A stretch of DNA of 28,213 nucleotides. It comes from Scleroderma bovista. Lineage: Eukaryota; Basidiomycota; Agaricomycetes; Boletales; Sclerodermataceae. Of this stretch, positions 1-9,779 are shown piece after piece (position 1 is the stretch's first letter; every line of letters begins with the position of its first letter). The DNA is taken from the NCBI GenBank assembly GCA_037178675.1, contig JAYMGJ010000539.1, forward strand, positions 1-28,213, given 5' to 3'. The notes under the pieces are model-generated. The model was not told the origin of the DNA, made no database searches, and saw only the letters and a program-made list of their open reading frames with translations. A program made the translations under genes and the position numbers.

Positions 1-23
1 GAATGAAATTTAATTGTATCTAA

Positions 24-266
24 TTCTCATGCATAGCAACTTCTGTAGATGTTGAATGCCTTTTCAGCTGTGGTCGTACTCTCTTATCGCATACTCGGAA
101 CCGCCTCTCTGCCCAATCCATCCATGCCCTTCTTTGTCTCAGCTCTTGGAGTGCTGAGGGGTTCATGAAAAATACTGACATTCAGGTCATTGCTGGTTTG
201 GAGGAGATTGAAGGTGATGATGATATTGAATTGGCTGTGGGTTGGGATGCAATTAACACAGAGTAG
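24..266 (+). pseudogene. hAT transposase, C-terminal dimerisation end (5' truncated by window)
   Basis: The frame starting at 39 reads TSVDVECLFSCGRTLLSHTR and then NRLSAQSIHALLCLSSW before an acidic tail and a TAG stop at 264-266. This is the hallmark C-terminus of hAT-superfamily transposases (the dimerisation region around the S-V-x-x-E-x-x-F-S and R-N-R-L-S motifs). hAT transposases cut and paste DNA elements with 8-bp target duplications. A TAA lies in frame at 21-23, so either the copy is dead or an intron or frameshift lies just upstream. Only about 75 residues are visible of a protein usually 600-800 aa long. The usual R after V-E is C here (VECLFS), a change that CpG decay could explain. 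The family call is firm; the state of the rest of the gene is outside the window. Confidence 0.85.
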
Positions 267-428
267 CTACAATCTTTCATGTGTATACTATCTCTCTCGC
301 CTTGTCGTCATTTGCCTCACATTCCACCTGTTTTCCTTACTGCATGTCATCCATTCAGAATCATTCACACTTGTGATGCGTAGTACAGTCGTTCTTCCTT
401 ACTTATGATGAATATTATATACCAAGTT

Positions 429-560
429 GATCATCCCTATGCACGTACCCATGGGTATACCCTTCGTGGGTATGTACCCATGGTACCCTTGGCATGGGTA
501 TGTACCCACATACTTGGGTATGGGTTGACCATGGGTGCGGGTGCGGGTAAGCCTTCTGGT
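429..560. repeat. ACCC/GGGT subterminal repeat cluster of the hAT element
   Basis: Short motifs of the type TACCCATGGGTA, GGGTATGTACCCATGG and TGGGTATG recur about ten times on both strands, ending in GGGTGCGGGTGCGGGTAAG. Arrays of short inverted motifs near the ends are the usual transposase-binding zone of hAT elements. A similar ACCC/GGGT-rich stretch lies inside the other hAT element at about 22730-23050. Confidence 0.6.
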
Positions 561-598
561 ACCTGCAGGTGTACCTGTGCAGATCTCTATGCACAGCA

Positions 599-2370
599 GT
601 GGTAAGGGCTCACAGGCCAACAAGCTTAGCGCTGTAAAGCGCAAGCCAGCTGACCCCAAGTTCGCCCAGCAGCAGCAAGGCATGTCCAATGGTGGTACAA
701 GTGGAAATGCTCCTGCCCAAGGACAGGGAGGCTGCACTCGATGTGGCGGCAAGAAGGCCCGTGCTCACTGTGAAAATGCCCAACAGGCAGCCTTTGCCAC
801 ATACGTCCACTACGATGGACCAGAGCCCACCGTCGACCCCTGTGCTTTGGCTCACACCCCCGGTGCTGCCCACTACAGCCCCCCCACATTTGAAAATACT
901 ATCAAGGCCTTCGATTTGGCACACTGTCTGGGGGTAGAGCCCTCCTGCCAGACCATCCGCACCCTCGACCAAGTTGTGTCGTTGGCGAGTGCAAACCTGG
1001 ACCAGCCCGAGGCCGGTCCCTCCTCATTGAAGCGCCCTCGCCTTGAGGAGCACATCACGATGTATGAGGAGGATGCCATCTCCCTTGGGGATGAAGAGCC
1101 CTTTGCTCACGAACCATTCGCTGATGACGAGTTCGACAAGATTGATGCGATGGGCGCGGAGGCCAGCCTTTTCAGGCAAGTACCTTCTGCATGCGTGCTG
1201 ATCGACACTGACACGCTCCCTTTACATGTGCGCTTTACGCCATCACTGTATATAGCGAGTAGTCACTACAATATGTCATGTCGTATCTCGAGAAATGCAT
1301 ATATCTGTTCGTGTTCGAATGATGCGCACTGTGCTGGTTGTAAGGGAAAAATGATCGACGATAGTGAACTTTCTGGTGCCTTCTGGCTCCTAGACTCTGG
1401 CGCATCACACCACTTCACCAGTGACATAGGCGATTTTGCCTCCTACAACGCGCTAAAGCGAGCGCACTACGCCAAAACGGCTAATGGTGTAGCACTGATT
1501 GCTGGCATTGGCACGGTATTACTCTGGTGCCTAGACCACAACTCAGGGGATGAGAAAGTTATAACACTCACCCAAGTGCTCCATATGCCAGGCGCTACTG
1601 CATGCCTTATTTCTATGGGTGAAATGCTCCAGCGTAACTACAAAGTCACTGGTGATAAGCGAGGCATTAGCCTCGTTCATAAAGCAGAACGCCTATGGTT
1701 TGGGCCAGACCCAGAAGATGATCGCAACATCATTTTTGGGATTAGATCTATCCCGATAATTAGATCTAACTATATTGCCTCTGTGAGCAAAGTCAATTAC
1801 GACATTATGCACTGGAGATTTGGGCACCCCTCTAAGGAAGTACTCCGACACGTGCAAAAACATATGCAGCGCTTCCTGGAGATCCACTTTCCTACTGAGG
1901 ACTGTGTCTGCCCTGGATGTGCTCTTGGCAAGATGCCCAATCGAGTTTTCCCAGAGAATGAAAGACGTGCTTTCAAGCCCTTTGAGCTGGTGCACTCCGA
2001 TCTCAAATCCTTCCCGGTTACGTTGTACCAGAAGTTTAAATATGTTATCACCTTCTACGACGACTATACCTCTCATGCCTGGACTATGCCTCTTTGCTCC
2101 AAAGCTGCAGCGATTATGGCTGCCAAAGATTTCCTCGAAATGGTGCATGTCCAACATGATATGCATGTCATTGGATGGATGTCCGATGCCAGTGGAGAAT
2201 ATAAATCCGATCTGTTTGATCGAGCACTCCTTGAGAAAGGAATTAAAATATATCAAAGTGCTCCAAGAACCCCCATGCAGAATGGCCACGCCAAGCATTT
2301 GGGGCGCACTCTCATGGACAAAGCTGAGTCTATGCAGCATCAAGCCTGCATTCCTGACTCCTGGTGGGAT
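599..2370 (+). pseudogene. Copia A copy 1 gag (C-terminal part)-protease-integrase, decayed
   Basis: This is the gag-pol polyprotein of a Ty1/copia retrotransposon, which would package and integrate the element. In order it shows a basic gag tail with a short Q run (about 670), the aspartic protease motif DSGAS (about 1392), the integrase zinc region with H-x-R-F-G-H-P and C-P-G-C (about 1808-1925), then the integrase core with the first Asp in H-S-D-L and the second in S-D-A-S-G-E-Y. The catalytic Glu codon is AAG (Lys) at 2293-2295 where copy 2 has GAG, so the integrase is dead. Many Arg codons of copy 2 are Cys, His, Gln or Trp here. At 2368-2370 one A is missing relative to copy 2 (GGGATTTG against GGGAATTTG), which shifts the frame. 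Confidence 0.9.
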
Positions 2371-4205
2371 TTGTGTTCGCTCACACAACCCACATTTATA
2401 ACTGTACTCCGGTAGCTCACCTGCGATGGTGCACCCCCCATGAAATGCTTAAGGGGGAGATGCCTAACATCGATCACCTACGTGTATTTGGCTGTGGAGC
2501 CTTTGTCTACCTCCCAGCCTCGGCTAGAGCAAATAAGATGGCTCCCAAGTTGGAGCTTATGACCTATGTCGGTGTTGCCCCTGGCAATGAGCGCAACTTT
2601 TTGTTTATGCGCTCCACCAATGCAGTATTTACCGCTGCTCACGCCATCTTTGACGAGTGTCACTTCCCTTGCTGCCCCAAAAACAGGCGCGAACCTCTCG
2701 AGAACCCTTTTGGAAGGGTAAATCCAAAACCTACCACTGATCGACCAGGGAATCCCCCTGATGATATCGACAGTGATGACGATGTGAAACACGACCATGG
2801 CTACCCACATCCCCAAGTGCAGGATGACGATCCAAAGCGCGAGGAACCTGAGGCTCCTGAGGAAGAGCCTAACCAAATAAATCCTCCTCATACGCCATCT
2901 CCAGTGCCTCCACCGGCACTGAGAATGCCTTCACTGGCGAGAAACCTGCCACCTCCGGCACCGCAGCACCCTGGCCGAGCTGAACGCCGCCAGAATGTGC
3001 CATGACCCCCTGCAGTGAATATCCCTGCCCACCCCCAACGTGAACATAGAGCGCCATTGCACCCCAGTAACATGTATGGTGAGTGGCGACATCCCGTCGA
3101 GCAACTCCGGGATATCGAAAGTGCCTCTCGATGGCGAGAAACAGTGGATGAGGCCCCTAGGCCCCCACAACCAGACACACCAGACCATGTTCCTGGTGGT
3201 TTGCCTGACACCTCTGCAACACCCAGTGAGGAAGATGTGCAAAAGATGTGCGAGGAAGGAAGAGCAAACCTAGTCTGATACCTGATGGGCAAAGCCCTCA
3301 CAACCAGCGAGCCTCAATATGAGAGCGTCCGCAACTGGTCCTACAAGGACATCGCTCGCTTACCCCAAGCTGAGCAGAAACTCTGGCGACTTGCTTGCCA
3401 AGAAGAGCTCAACGTGCTGCGAAAGCGCAAAGTCTTTGAGCTAGTTGACCATCCCCAAGACCAGAAGGTCATAAAGAATTGATGGGTCTTTGACGTGAAG
3501 TCGGATGGCCGCAAGAAAGCCCACTTAGTAGCGAAAGGCTTCTCCCAGGTCAAGGGATTAGATTTCGACCAGGTCTTCTCACCAGTCGTGCGCTTTGAAA
3601 CAGTGCGCCTCATGCTTGCGCTTGCCGCACTTGAGAATTGGTATATCACTGGACTCGGCGTTTGGAGCGCCTACTTGTATGGCAAGCTCAATGAAGAGAT
3701 CTACATGAAACAACCTGAAGGTTTTGCAGTTCCCGGGAAAGAGCGCAAAGTGCTCCACCTTTGGCGTGCCCTCTATGGCCTCAAACAGGCCAGCCTAGCT
3801 TGGTGGCGCACACTCAATGAGTCTCTAAAAGAGCTCGGGTTTGAGCACCTTAAGTCTGAAGCAGGCATCTTCTTCTACAAGAAGAAAGGCACCAACATCG
3901 TCATTGGTATCATCTATGTTGACGACGCTCTATTCTGCGGCCCTAACAAGGCTGTTGTTGATGCCATCAAAGCACAGTTCATGCGCAAATGGGAGTGCAG
4001 AGACCTTGGAGAATCTAAGGAGTTTCTCCATATGCAAATCACTCACAAAGGTTGCGCTATCCACCTGGATCAATGCGCGTACCTACAAAAGGTCATCGAA
4101 CGCTGCAGCATGCTCAATGCAAAGTCCGCAAGCACCCCACTGCCGGCTGGCTACTATGCCACCAAAAATACAGAGCCTGTTGATGTGGAACTCTGCTCCC
4201 GTTTC
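2371..4205 (+). pseudogene. Copia A copy 1 integrase C-terminus and reverse transcriptase, decayed
   Basis: The frame continues in phase 0 after the 1-bp deletion. It carries the integrase tail (G-C-G-A-F-V-Y-L), a long proline and acid-rich linker (about 2700-3250), then the copia reverse transcriptase from about 3330. Recognisable parts are V-A-K-G-F-S-Q, V-F-S-P-V-V-R-F, A-L-Y-G-L-K-Q-A and the YVDD box at 3915-3926. Three in-frame TGA stops (3003-3005, 3276-3278, 3480-3482) stand where Arg fits; for example N-[stop]-W-V-F corresponds to C-R-W-V-F in copia B. The motif A aspartate is Gly (GGC, 3657-3659). The gene is cut off at 4205 by the next insertion and its continuation is at 9788. 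Confidence 0.9.
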
Positions 4206-4290
4206 ACATAATGCACCTGCATTGTCCCATACAACACGGACAGACAAAGCTGACAATTGGCTGTTCTACATGGCCAGCTGGGATAGGTCC
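4206..4290 (+). repeat. Left terminal inverted repeat of the satellite-bearing element
   Basis: Compared with the reverse complement of 9695-9779, this shares ATGCACCTG at the outer end, ACGG-x-CAG in the middle and TGACAATTGGC then GT-x-CTACA inside. About 70 percent of positions match over some 72 bp with one gap. Most mismatches are C/T or G/A. Confidence 0.75.
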
Positions 4291-4295
4291 CAGCT

Positions 4296-4923
4296 TGTTA
4301 CGACCATGTCCAACTCCGGATCTTATCCGGTTACTCCGGTCGCATTGCAGCCCCATAGCTCAACTCCGGTCGTTCTCAGTTACTCCGGTCACGGTCGCAC
4401 AGATACGCTTCTGCTAACTACGACCCTTGGTCTAGTCTGCATCCAGCCCTTACTACACTTGCCCGTCTACCCTGCCTTGACGTGAGTTCTCCGTGAACTC
4501 GATATATCCTGTACCTTGTAGCATTTTCACCGGACCTGATTTATTTTACCCGGACCTGACTTTATTTTCACCAGACCTGACCTAGTCCCAACTCCGGTCA
4601 TCCCTTGTCCGCTATTAGGTTGTTTACTTGTCACCGTATGTACTCGACCCTAGTTTCTACTTAGTATAAGTACCCTCTAGTTTACCTTGTAGACCTCAGT
4701 CTGAAATCAACATAAGTCACTACTCCTGTTCTCGTCCATCTCCGTCTCCTTCCCTTGACCGGAACCTACGCAAGGGGTCAACGCTCGTTGTCCTTAGTCG
4801 CTGAACCCAATCGGTCACCAACTCCGGCCGGACTAATCTCTTGTCCAGCATCTGCCCTCCTCCTTCGTCCGCTTTCGTCCGGACTTGACCGGACCCCCTA
4901 CCAGAGTAGACCCGGACTTGACA
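4296..4923 (+). mobile_element. Solo LTR, Ty3/gypsy-like
   Basis: The 628-bp unit starts TGTTACGACC and ends GGACTTGACA (TG...CA), flanked on both sides by the 5-bp target duplication CAGCT (4291-4295 and 4924-4928). It contains many CTCCGG and CCGGAC motifs and a TATAAG box at 4665-4670, the plausible promoter. No internal retrotransposon sequence remains, so LTR-LTR recombination probably removed it. Orientation follows the TATA box. The gypsy assignment rests on the TGTTACGACC-type start and is an inference. Confidence 0.8.
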
Positions 4924-4928
4924 CAGCT

Positions 4929-5088
4929 ATGGTGCATCCCCATGCCATATGAGTGGGCTAATGTAAGCAGTTTCACCATGCAATATTGGTGGCTCATGGA
5001 GAGGTTGTCACCAAGCAATATCAGTGGGCTGACACACTGGTACGCTAGATCAGAATGGACTGCAGCAAAAGGGCCTTATGCAGCCGGC
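4929..5088. other. Short unassigned spacer inside the satellite-bearing element
   Basis: This sequence follows the solo LTR. It contains two diverged copies of a CAATATTGGTGGCTCATGG / CAATATCAGTGGGCTGAC-like motif (4981 and 5017), probably a worn tandem repeat. I see no gene. Confidence 0.4.
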
Positions 5089-5370
5089 ATTGAGGCCAAA
5101 TGATTGCAGCAGGGCAGCCGCTGGCCAGAGGTAAATGCCACAGGGTTGCCACGGCATTGAGGCTGAATGATTGCAGCAGGGCGCTGCCGTAGCAATGCGG
5201 CCAGAGGTGAATGCCACAGGGTTGCTGCAACATTGAGGCCGAATGATTGCAGCAGGGCACTGCCATAGCAATGTGGCCAGAGGTGAATGCCACAGGGTTG
5301 CCATGGCATTGAGGCTGAATGATTGCAGCAGGGCAGCCGCCATGGCATTGTGGCAAAGGACTAGGGTAGT
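5089..5370. repeat. Tandem repeat, 67-76 bp period, about 4 units
   Basis: Units start with ATTGAGGC at 5089, 5156, 5232 and 5308. Each carries GATTGCAGCAGGGC and GCCACAGGGTTGC. The second and third units have an extra block of about 10 bp (CTGCCGTAGCAATG-like) that lengthens the period from 67 to 76. Confidence 0.85.
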
Positions 5371-5399
5371 AGTTGCAGCAATGTGGCCAAAGAACCATA

Positions 5400-6080
5400 C
5401 ACTAAATTGGTGTCTCACAATGTGTCAAGCCCACTATGATGGTGTCCCATTATTACATGACAGCCCCAGGAACATGATCATCTATAGGATCAGGGGGCCC
5501 TGGAGATGGTGTATTCTATTCTACTATGGAGCCCTAGCCATGTGAATGAATAGAAGGGCTGCAGTGCCAGTGTTGCATACTTTGCATCAAGCTGTGGAAT
5601 TGGTGTCCTGTTTCTGTTGGTGGGCTGATAGAATGGTGTGTCCCATATGTTTTATTGGGCTGTAGGGTTGTTGCCCTGGCCTTGGTGTAAAGCCACATAT
5701 ATAGTGTCCCTTGCTTCCCAATGGGCTGCATATAGGGTGTACCCTTCAGAGTAGCAAGCCATGGGGGTGGTGTCCCATGACTATGAGCAGGCCCTGGAGT
5801 CAGTGTCATTTATATAGTCAGGGTGGCCAGCATATGGGTATGATGTCCCATAGCATTAGATGGGCCCTAGTAAAGGTGTTATATAGCTATGTGGGGAAAC
5901 CTTGCAAGTATATTTCAAAGTCACAGGTTATGAATGTGGTATCCCAGAGCATGAAGCAAGCCCTCAATGTGGTGACAACTATGTAGTCAGGCAGGCCTGT
6001 ATGTTGGCTTCCCCTTCGGTATGATGGGCCATGAGGTTGGCATTCCAGTATACCCAACAGGCCCTAGATACCATGTTCAT
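5400..6080. repeat. Highly degenerate GGTGTCCCAT / GGGCCCTGGAG tandem repeat
   Basis: Motifs such as GGTGTCCCAT, GTGTCCCATATG, GGCCCTGGAG, GGCCCTAG and TATATAGT-CAGG recur at irregular spacings of a few tens of bases. The pattern is of an old tandem array that has drifted. There is no coding signal. Confidence 0.5.
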
Positions 6081-6304
6081 TGTCTAAATGTAGTGCCGCA
6101 TATATGCAGCTCTCATAGTACCATTAAGCCAGGATGCAGCAGTACATACATGTGGCACTACACTTTCAGCACAAGCCTGGATGCGGCACAACATGGCACA
6201 GCAGAACAGCAGCACAACATACTATCGGCACTACAAACATACCGCATTACAGAATTGCGGCACTACAGGATCAGCACAATATACATATCATTGGTGTACC
6301 ATGG
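6081..6304. repeat. Short degenerate GCGGCACTACA-type repeats
   Basis: GCAGCAC, GTGGCACTACA, GCGGCACAACA and GCGGCACTACA occur repeatedly between 6100 and 6280. It is a low-complexity run with no coding signal. Confidence 0.45.
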
Positions 6305-7800
6305 CACTGATGGATTATGAAAATATGGTTGCTGGACATATGTTTTGAGAAGAAAGGTCCACAGGAGTCCAAATATGGCTGCGGGAATAATGCTCCGGCA
6401 TGCTCCGGCCACAGCAACAATGTCCCAGACACATAGTACCAAGTACAACATGAGCTGGGCAAGTAAAACAGTGATGATCATGTATTAAGCAAATATCATT
6501 GCCGGACATATGTTGTGAGCAGAAAGGTCTGCAGGAGTCTAAATATGGCCATGGGAATAATGCTTCGGCATGCTCCGGCCGCAGTAACAATGTCCTGGAC
6601 ACATAGTATCATATACAACATGAGCTGGGCAAGTAATCATGTATTAAACAAATATCATTGCCAAACATATGTTGTGAGCAGAAAGGTCCGCAGGAGTCTA
6701 AATATGGCCATGGGAATAATGCTTCGGCATGCTCCGGCTGCAGTAACAATGTCCTGGACACATAGTATCATATACAACATGAGCTGGGCAAGTAATCATG
6801 TATTAAACAAATATCATTGCTGGACATATGTTGTGAGCAGAAAGGTCTGCAGGAGTCTAAATATGGCCGCAGGAATAATGCTCCGGCATGCTCTGGCCAC
6901 AGCAACAATGTCCCGGACACATAGTATCATATACAACATGAGCTGGGCAAGTAAAACAGTGATAATCATGTATTAAGCAAATATCATTGCCAAACATATG
7001 TTGTGAGCAGAAAGGTCCGCAGGAGTCTAAATATGGCCATGGGAATAATGCTTCGGCATGCTCCGGCCACAGCAACAATATCCTGGACACATAGTATCAT
7101 ATACAACATGAGCTGGGCAAGTAATCATGTATTAAACAAATATCATTTCCGAACATATGTTGTGAGCAGAAAGGTCCGCAGGAGTCCAAATATGGCTGCG
7201 GGAATAATGCTCCGGCATGCTCTGGCCGCAGAAACAATATCCCGGACACATAGTACCAAGTACAACATGAACTGGGCAAGTAAAACAGTGATAATCATAT
7301 ATTAAGCAAATATCATTGCCGGACATATGTTGTGAGCAGAAAGGTCCGCAGGAGTCCAAATATGGCTGCAGGAATAATGCTCCGGCATGCTCTGGCCATA
7401 GCAACAATGTCCTGGACACATAGTAGTATCATATACAACATGAGCTGGGCAAGTAAAATAGTGATAATCATGTATTAAACAAATATCATTGCCAAACATA
7501 TGTTGTGAGCAGAAACGTCTGCAGGAGTCCAAATATGGCTACAGGAATAATGTCCTGGCATGCTTCAGCCATGGCAACAATGTCCCCGACACATAGTACC
7601 ATGTACAACATGAGCTGGCAAGTAAAACAGTGGTAATCATGTATTACGCAAATGTTGTTGCCGGACATATGTTATGAGCAAAAAGGTCTGCAGGAGTCCC
7701 AATATGGCTGCGGGAATAATGCTCTGGCCCCTTCCGGCCATGGAAACAATGTCCAAGACACATATAACCACACATAATCTTCTAGGCAAGCACACCAGTG
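6305..7800. repeat. Tandem array, about 9 units alternating 159 and 170 bp
   Basis: Using AAATATCATTG as the marker, units begin near 6491, 6650, 6809, 6979, 7138, 7308, 7481 and 7650, with a partial unit before the first. Spacings are 159, 159, 170, 159, 170, 173 and 169. Length variants differ by presence or absence of an AAACAGTGATA block of about 11 bp. Each unit carries ACATATGTTGTGAGCAGAAAG, GGAATAATGCT and ACATAGTA. The open frames across it are just the repeat translated. Confidence 0.9.
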
Positions 7801-8265
7801 GCAATGATTCATTATGCACATATGGTGCAGAACACATGTCCTGAGTCCACAGAGCTGCAGGAGTCCACATATGGGTGTGTGAGTGATAACTACCCATATA
7901 CAATACTTATTGGTCACTGTGTCAGCACTTCAACAGCTCAATAACCTTCATCTCTCTTCTCATTTCAAACATATATATTTTGTACCTACACAATATACAC
8001 CCCAGGCATTGTTACACTTTGTGCATGTACTGAGGTAATGTTATTTAAGTGTATGCAGTGCAGTGCACTTTCATATCAGTGAATGTATGTCTCCACATAG
8101 GCATTATGACACTTTGTGCACATACTGAGTGTTTCCTATAGGTATTGAAATATTCTTATACACCCCACCACTACTATCATTTATAATAACTTACCCAGGT
8201 TGGACTGCTGTGGCCAGCATGCCTCAGTCACAGTGCCTAGTATGCCTTAGGCGATGGTTCCCATG
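7801..8265. other. Spacer between satellite arrays; one 2-copy direct repeat
   Basis: The GGCATT-x-T-x-ACACTTTGTGCA-x-x-TACTGAG motif occurs at about 8006 and 8101. Otherwise this is AT-rich sequence in which I see no gene or RNA. Confidence 0.5.
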
Positions 8266-9365
8266 CCACAGGGTGCAGTGCCATGGTTGTAGTGGTACTG
8301 TGGCTGCAGTTGTGCCATCGCCACAGTCTTTCCATGTTCACAGGCATGCCGTTGTTGCAGTCTTTCCATGGCCGCAGTCTGTTGTGCTGTGGCCACAGTA
8401 GTGTCATGGCCACAGTCATGCCATGGTTGCAGACTTGCCATAGCTGCATAACCACCATCTTGCCATGGCCACAGTTGTACCACGGCTGCAGTTGTGCCAT
8501 TGCCACAGTCTTGCCATGGCTGAGATTGTCATGGCCGCAGTCATGCCATAGCCACAGTCATTCTGCAACTGCAGTAGTGCCATGGCCACAGTCATGCCAT
8601 GGCCGCAGTCTTGCCATGGCTGCAGTCTTGTCATGGCCACAGTCCTGCTTTGGCCACAGCCATGGCATCTTGCCATGGACACAGTCTTGCCATGGCCACA
8701 GTCTTGCTGCTGCAGTAGTGTCATGGCCGCAGTCTTTCCATGGCCGCAGTAGTAGTGTCATGGCCACAGTCTTGCCATGGCTGCAGTCTTGTCATGGCCA
8801 CAGTCCTGCTTTGGCCGCAGCCATGGCATCTTACCATGGACACAGTCTTGCCATGGCCACAGTCTTGCTGCTGCTGCAGTAGTGTCATGGCCACAGTCTT
8901 GCCATGGCCGCAGTAGTAGTGCCGTGGCCGCAGTAGTAGTGCCGTGGCCGCAGTAGTAGTGCCGTGGCCGCAGTAGTAGTGCCGTGGCCGCAGTAGTAGT
9001 GCCATGGCTGCAGTCTTGCCATGGCCGCAGTCTTGCCATGGCTGCAGTCTTTCCATGGCCGCAGTCTTTCCATGGCCACAGTAGTGCCGTGGCTGCAGTA
9101 GTGCCATGGCTGCAGTCTTGCCATGGCTGCAGTAGTAGTGCCGTGGCTGCAGTCTTGCTGTGGCCGCAGTCTTTCCATGGCTGCAGTAGTGCCGTGGCCA
9201 CAGTCTTGCCATGGCCACAGTAGTGCCGTGGCCGCAGTCTTGCCATGGTCGCAGTAGTAGTGCCATGGCCGCAGTCTTGCCATGGCCGCAGTCTTTCTGT
9301 GGCCGCAGTCTTGCCATGGCTGCAGTAGTAGTGCCATGGCTGCAGTCTTGCCATGGCCACAGTCA
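8266..9365. repeat. GCCATGGCCGCAGTC minisatellite, 15-18 bp units
   Basis: Roughly 60 short units mix GCCATGGCCGCAGTCTT and GCCGTGGCCGCAGTAGT types. The core CCATGG is self-complementary, so both strands can form many small hairpins. A higher-order duplication is visible: the block around 8580-8700 (with a TGCTTTGGCC and TTGCCATGGACAC variant) recurs at 8755-8880. Five identical 18-bp units, GCCGTGGCCGCAGTAGTA, lie near 8920-9000, so part of the array is recent. Confidence 0.9.
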
Positions 9366-9694
9366 AGTTTGCCGCCATGTTGACCATGCCACAGTGTTGA
9401 CTGTGCCACACTGTTGACCATGCCGTAATGCTGATTGACTGGCTCACTATGGTGTAATTGCTGCCGTCAGATTTCTGCCACAATGCAGTACTGCCTCTAT
9501 TGCGCACTGGCTCACTTATTGTATTGGTATGCTACTCCTCTCAGCCCGAGTATTTTCATGAAGACACCCATTTGTCCGGCTTAAGACTTTCACCCTACCC
9601 CATGGTGACAACACAGCCATGGGCCCACCATTGTCACTTGGTGACAATGCTTTCGGTGGCTGACCCATGTGATACAGGAAAGCCCCAGTCATAA
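9366..9694. other. Unique-looking spacer with three GTTGAC repeats and a hairpin
   Basis: GTTGACCATGCCACA-type units of about 24 bp occur three times (about 9380-9430). A perfect stem CATTGTCAC / GTGACAATG lies at 9629-9637 and 9641-9649 with a 3-base loop. I see no gene. Confidence 0.5.
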
Positions 9695-9779
9695 GCCTCA
9701 CTTCCGCCAGCCCGTGTAGCACGGCCAATTGTCATCGTCCGCTGACCGTATAACACGGCCTACACAGGTGCATGGGCTC
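9695..9779 (-). repeat. Right terminal inverted repeat of the satellite-bearing element
   Basis: This is the reverse-complement partner of 4206-4290. It keeps CpGs at several sites where the left arm has TpG or CpA, so the left arm appears to be the more decayed. Confidence 0.75.

Larger units (their letters stand above)
1..598 (+). mobile_element. Right end of a hAT DNA transposon
   Basis: This segment holds the transposase 3' end, about 160 bp of plain sequence, and then a 170-bp end domain dense in ACCC/GGGT motifs. It stops where homology to the copia A gag gene begins (about 599). The simplest reading is that the element was inserted into copia A copy 1, whose 5' half would then lie left of the window. 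The exact terminus and target duplication cannot be fixed without the left end. Confidence 0.6.
599..4205 (+). mobile_element. Ty1/copia element A, copy 1, main segment (no LTRs left)
   Basis: This is collinear with copia A copy 2 (20638 onward) from mid-gag to the end of reverse transcriptase. The first roughly 200 gag codons and the 5' LTR are missing. The 3' continuation is displaced: 9780-9809 and then 18687-18740 carry the next bases of the same gene, separated by two later insertions (4206-9779 and 9810-18686). Downstream of 18740 the homology stops, so the RNase H region and 3' LTR are lost. The copy is littered with C-to-T and G-to-A changes at CpG sites relative to copy 2. Confidence 0.9.
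4206..9779. mobile_element. Long-TIR, non-coding DNA element packed with satellites (MULE-like?)
   Basis: The insertion is delimited by CCCGTTTC at 4198-4205 and again at 9780-9787; the uninterrupted copia A sequence (25019 onward) has it once. Its ends are imperfect inverted repeats of about 75-80 bp (4211-4290 and 9695-9773) sharing ATGCACCTG and TGACAATTGG. Long TIRs plus an 8-bp or slightly longer target duplication fit Mutator-like elements best, but no transposase is present, so the superfamily is inferred. The interior is at least four unrelated tandem arrays plus one solo LTR. No credible coding frame was found: the long open frames are repeat translations. The outermost 5-6 bp of the two ends do not match, and an extra C near 9779 leaves 1-3 bp of boundary doubt. 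Confidence 0.7.

Noticed and set aside
3003..3482. TGA read as a sense codon (alternative genetic code)
   Set aside because: The intact sister copy 2 has no in-frame TGA in its gag-pol, and the TGAs here sit where Arg is expected. CpG mutation of CGA explains them without a code change.
5045..5418. Minus-strand open frames with a repeated C-C-N-H peptide
   Set aside because: They coincide exactly with the 67-76-bp tandem repeat.
6305..7800. Several open frames of 60-150 codons with repeated C/H-rich peptides
   Set aside because: They are the tandem repeat translated in several frames on both strands, with no start context or independent conservation.
6305..9365. Regular spacing suggesting a CRISPR array
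   Set aside because: Units are contiguous with no unique spacers, in a eukaryotic transposon context with no cas genes.
8237..9507. Long open frames on both strands (up to about 250 codons), H/C/W-rich
   Set aside because: The 15-18-bp minisatellite lacks stops in several frames. The open length is a by-product of the repeat, not a gene.
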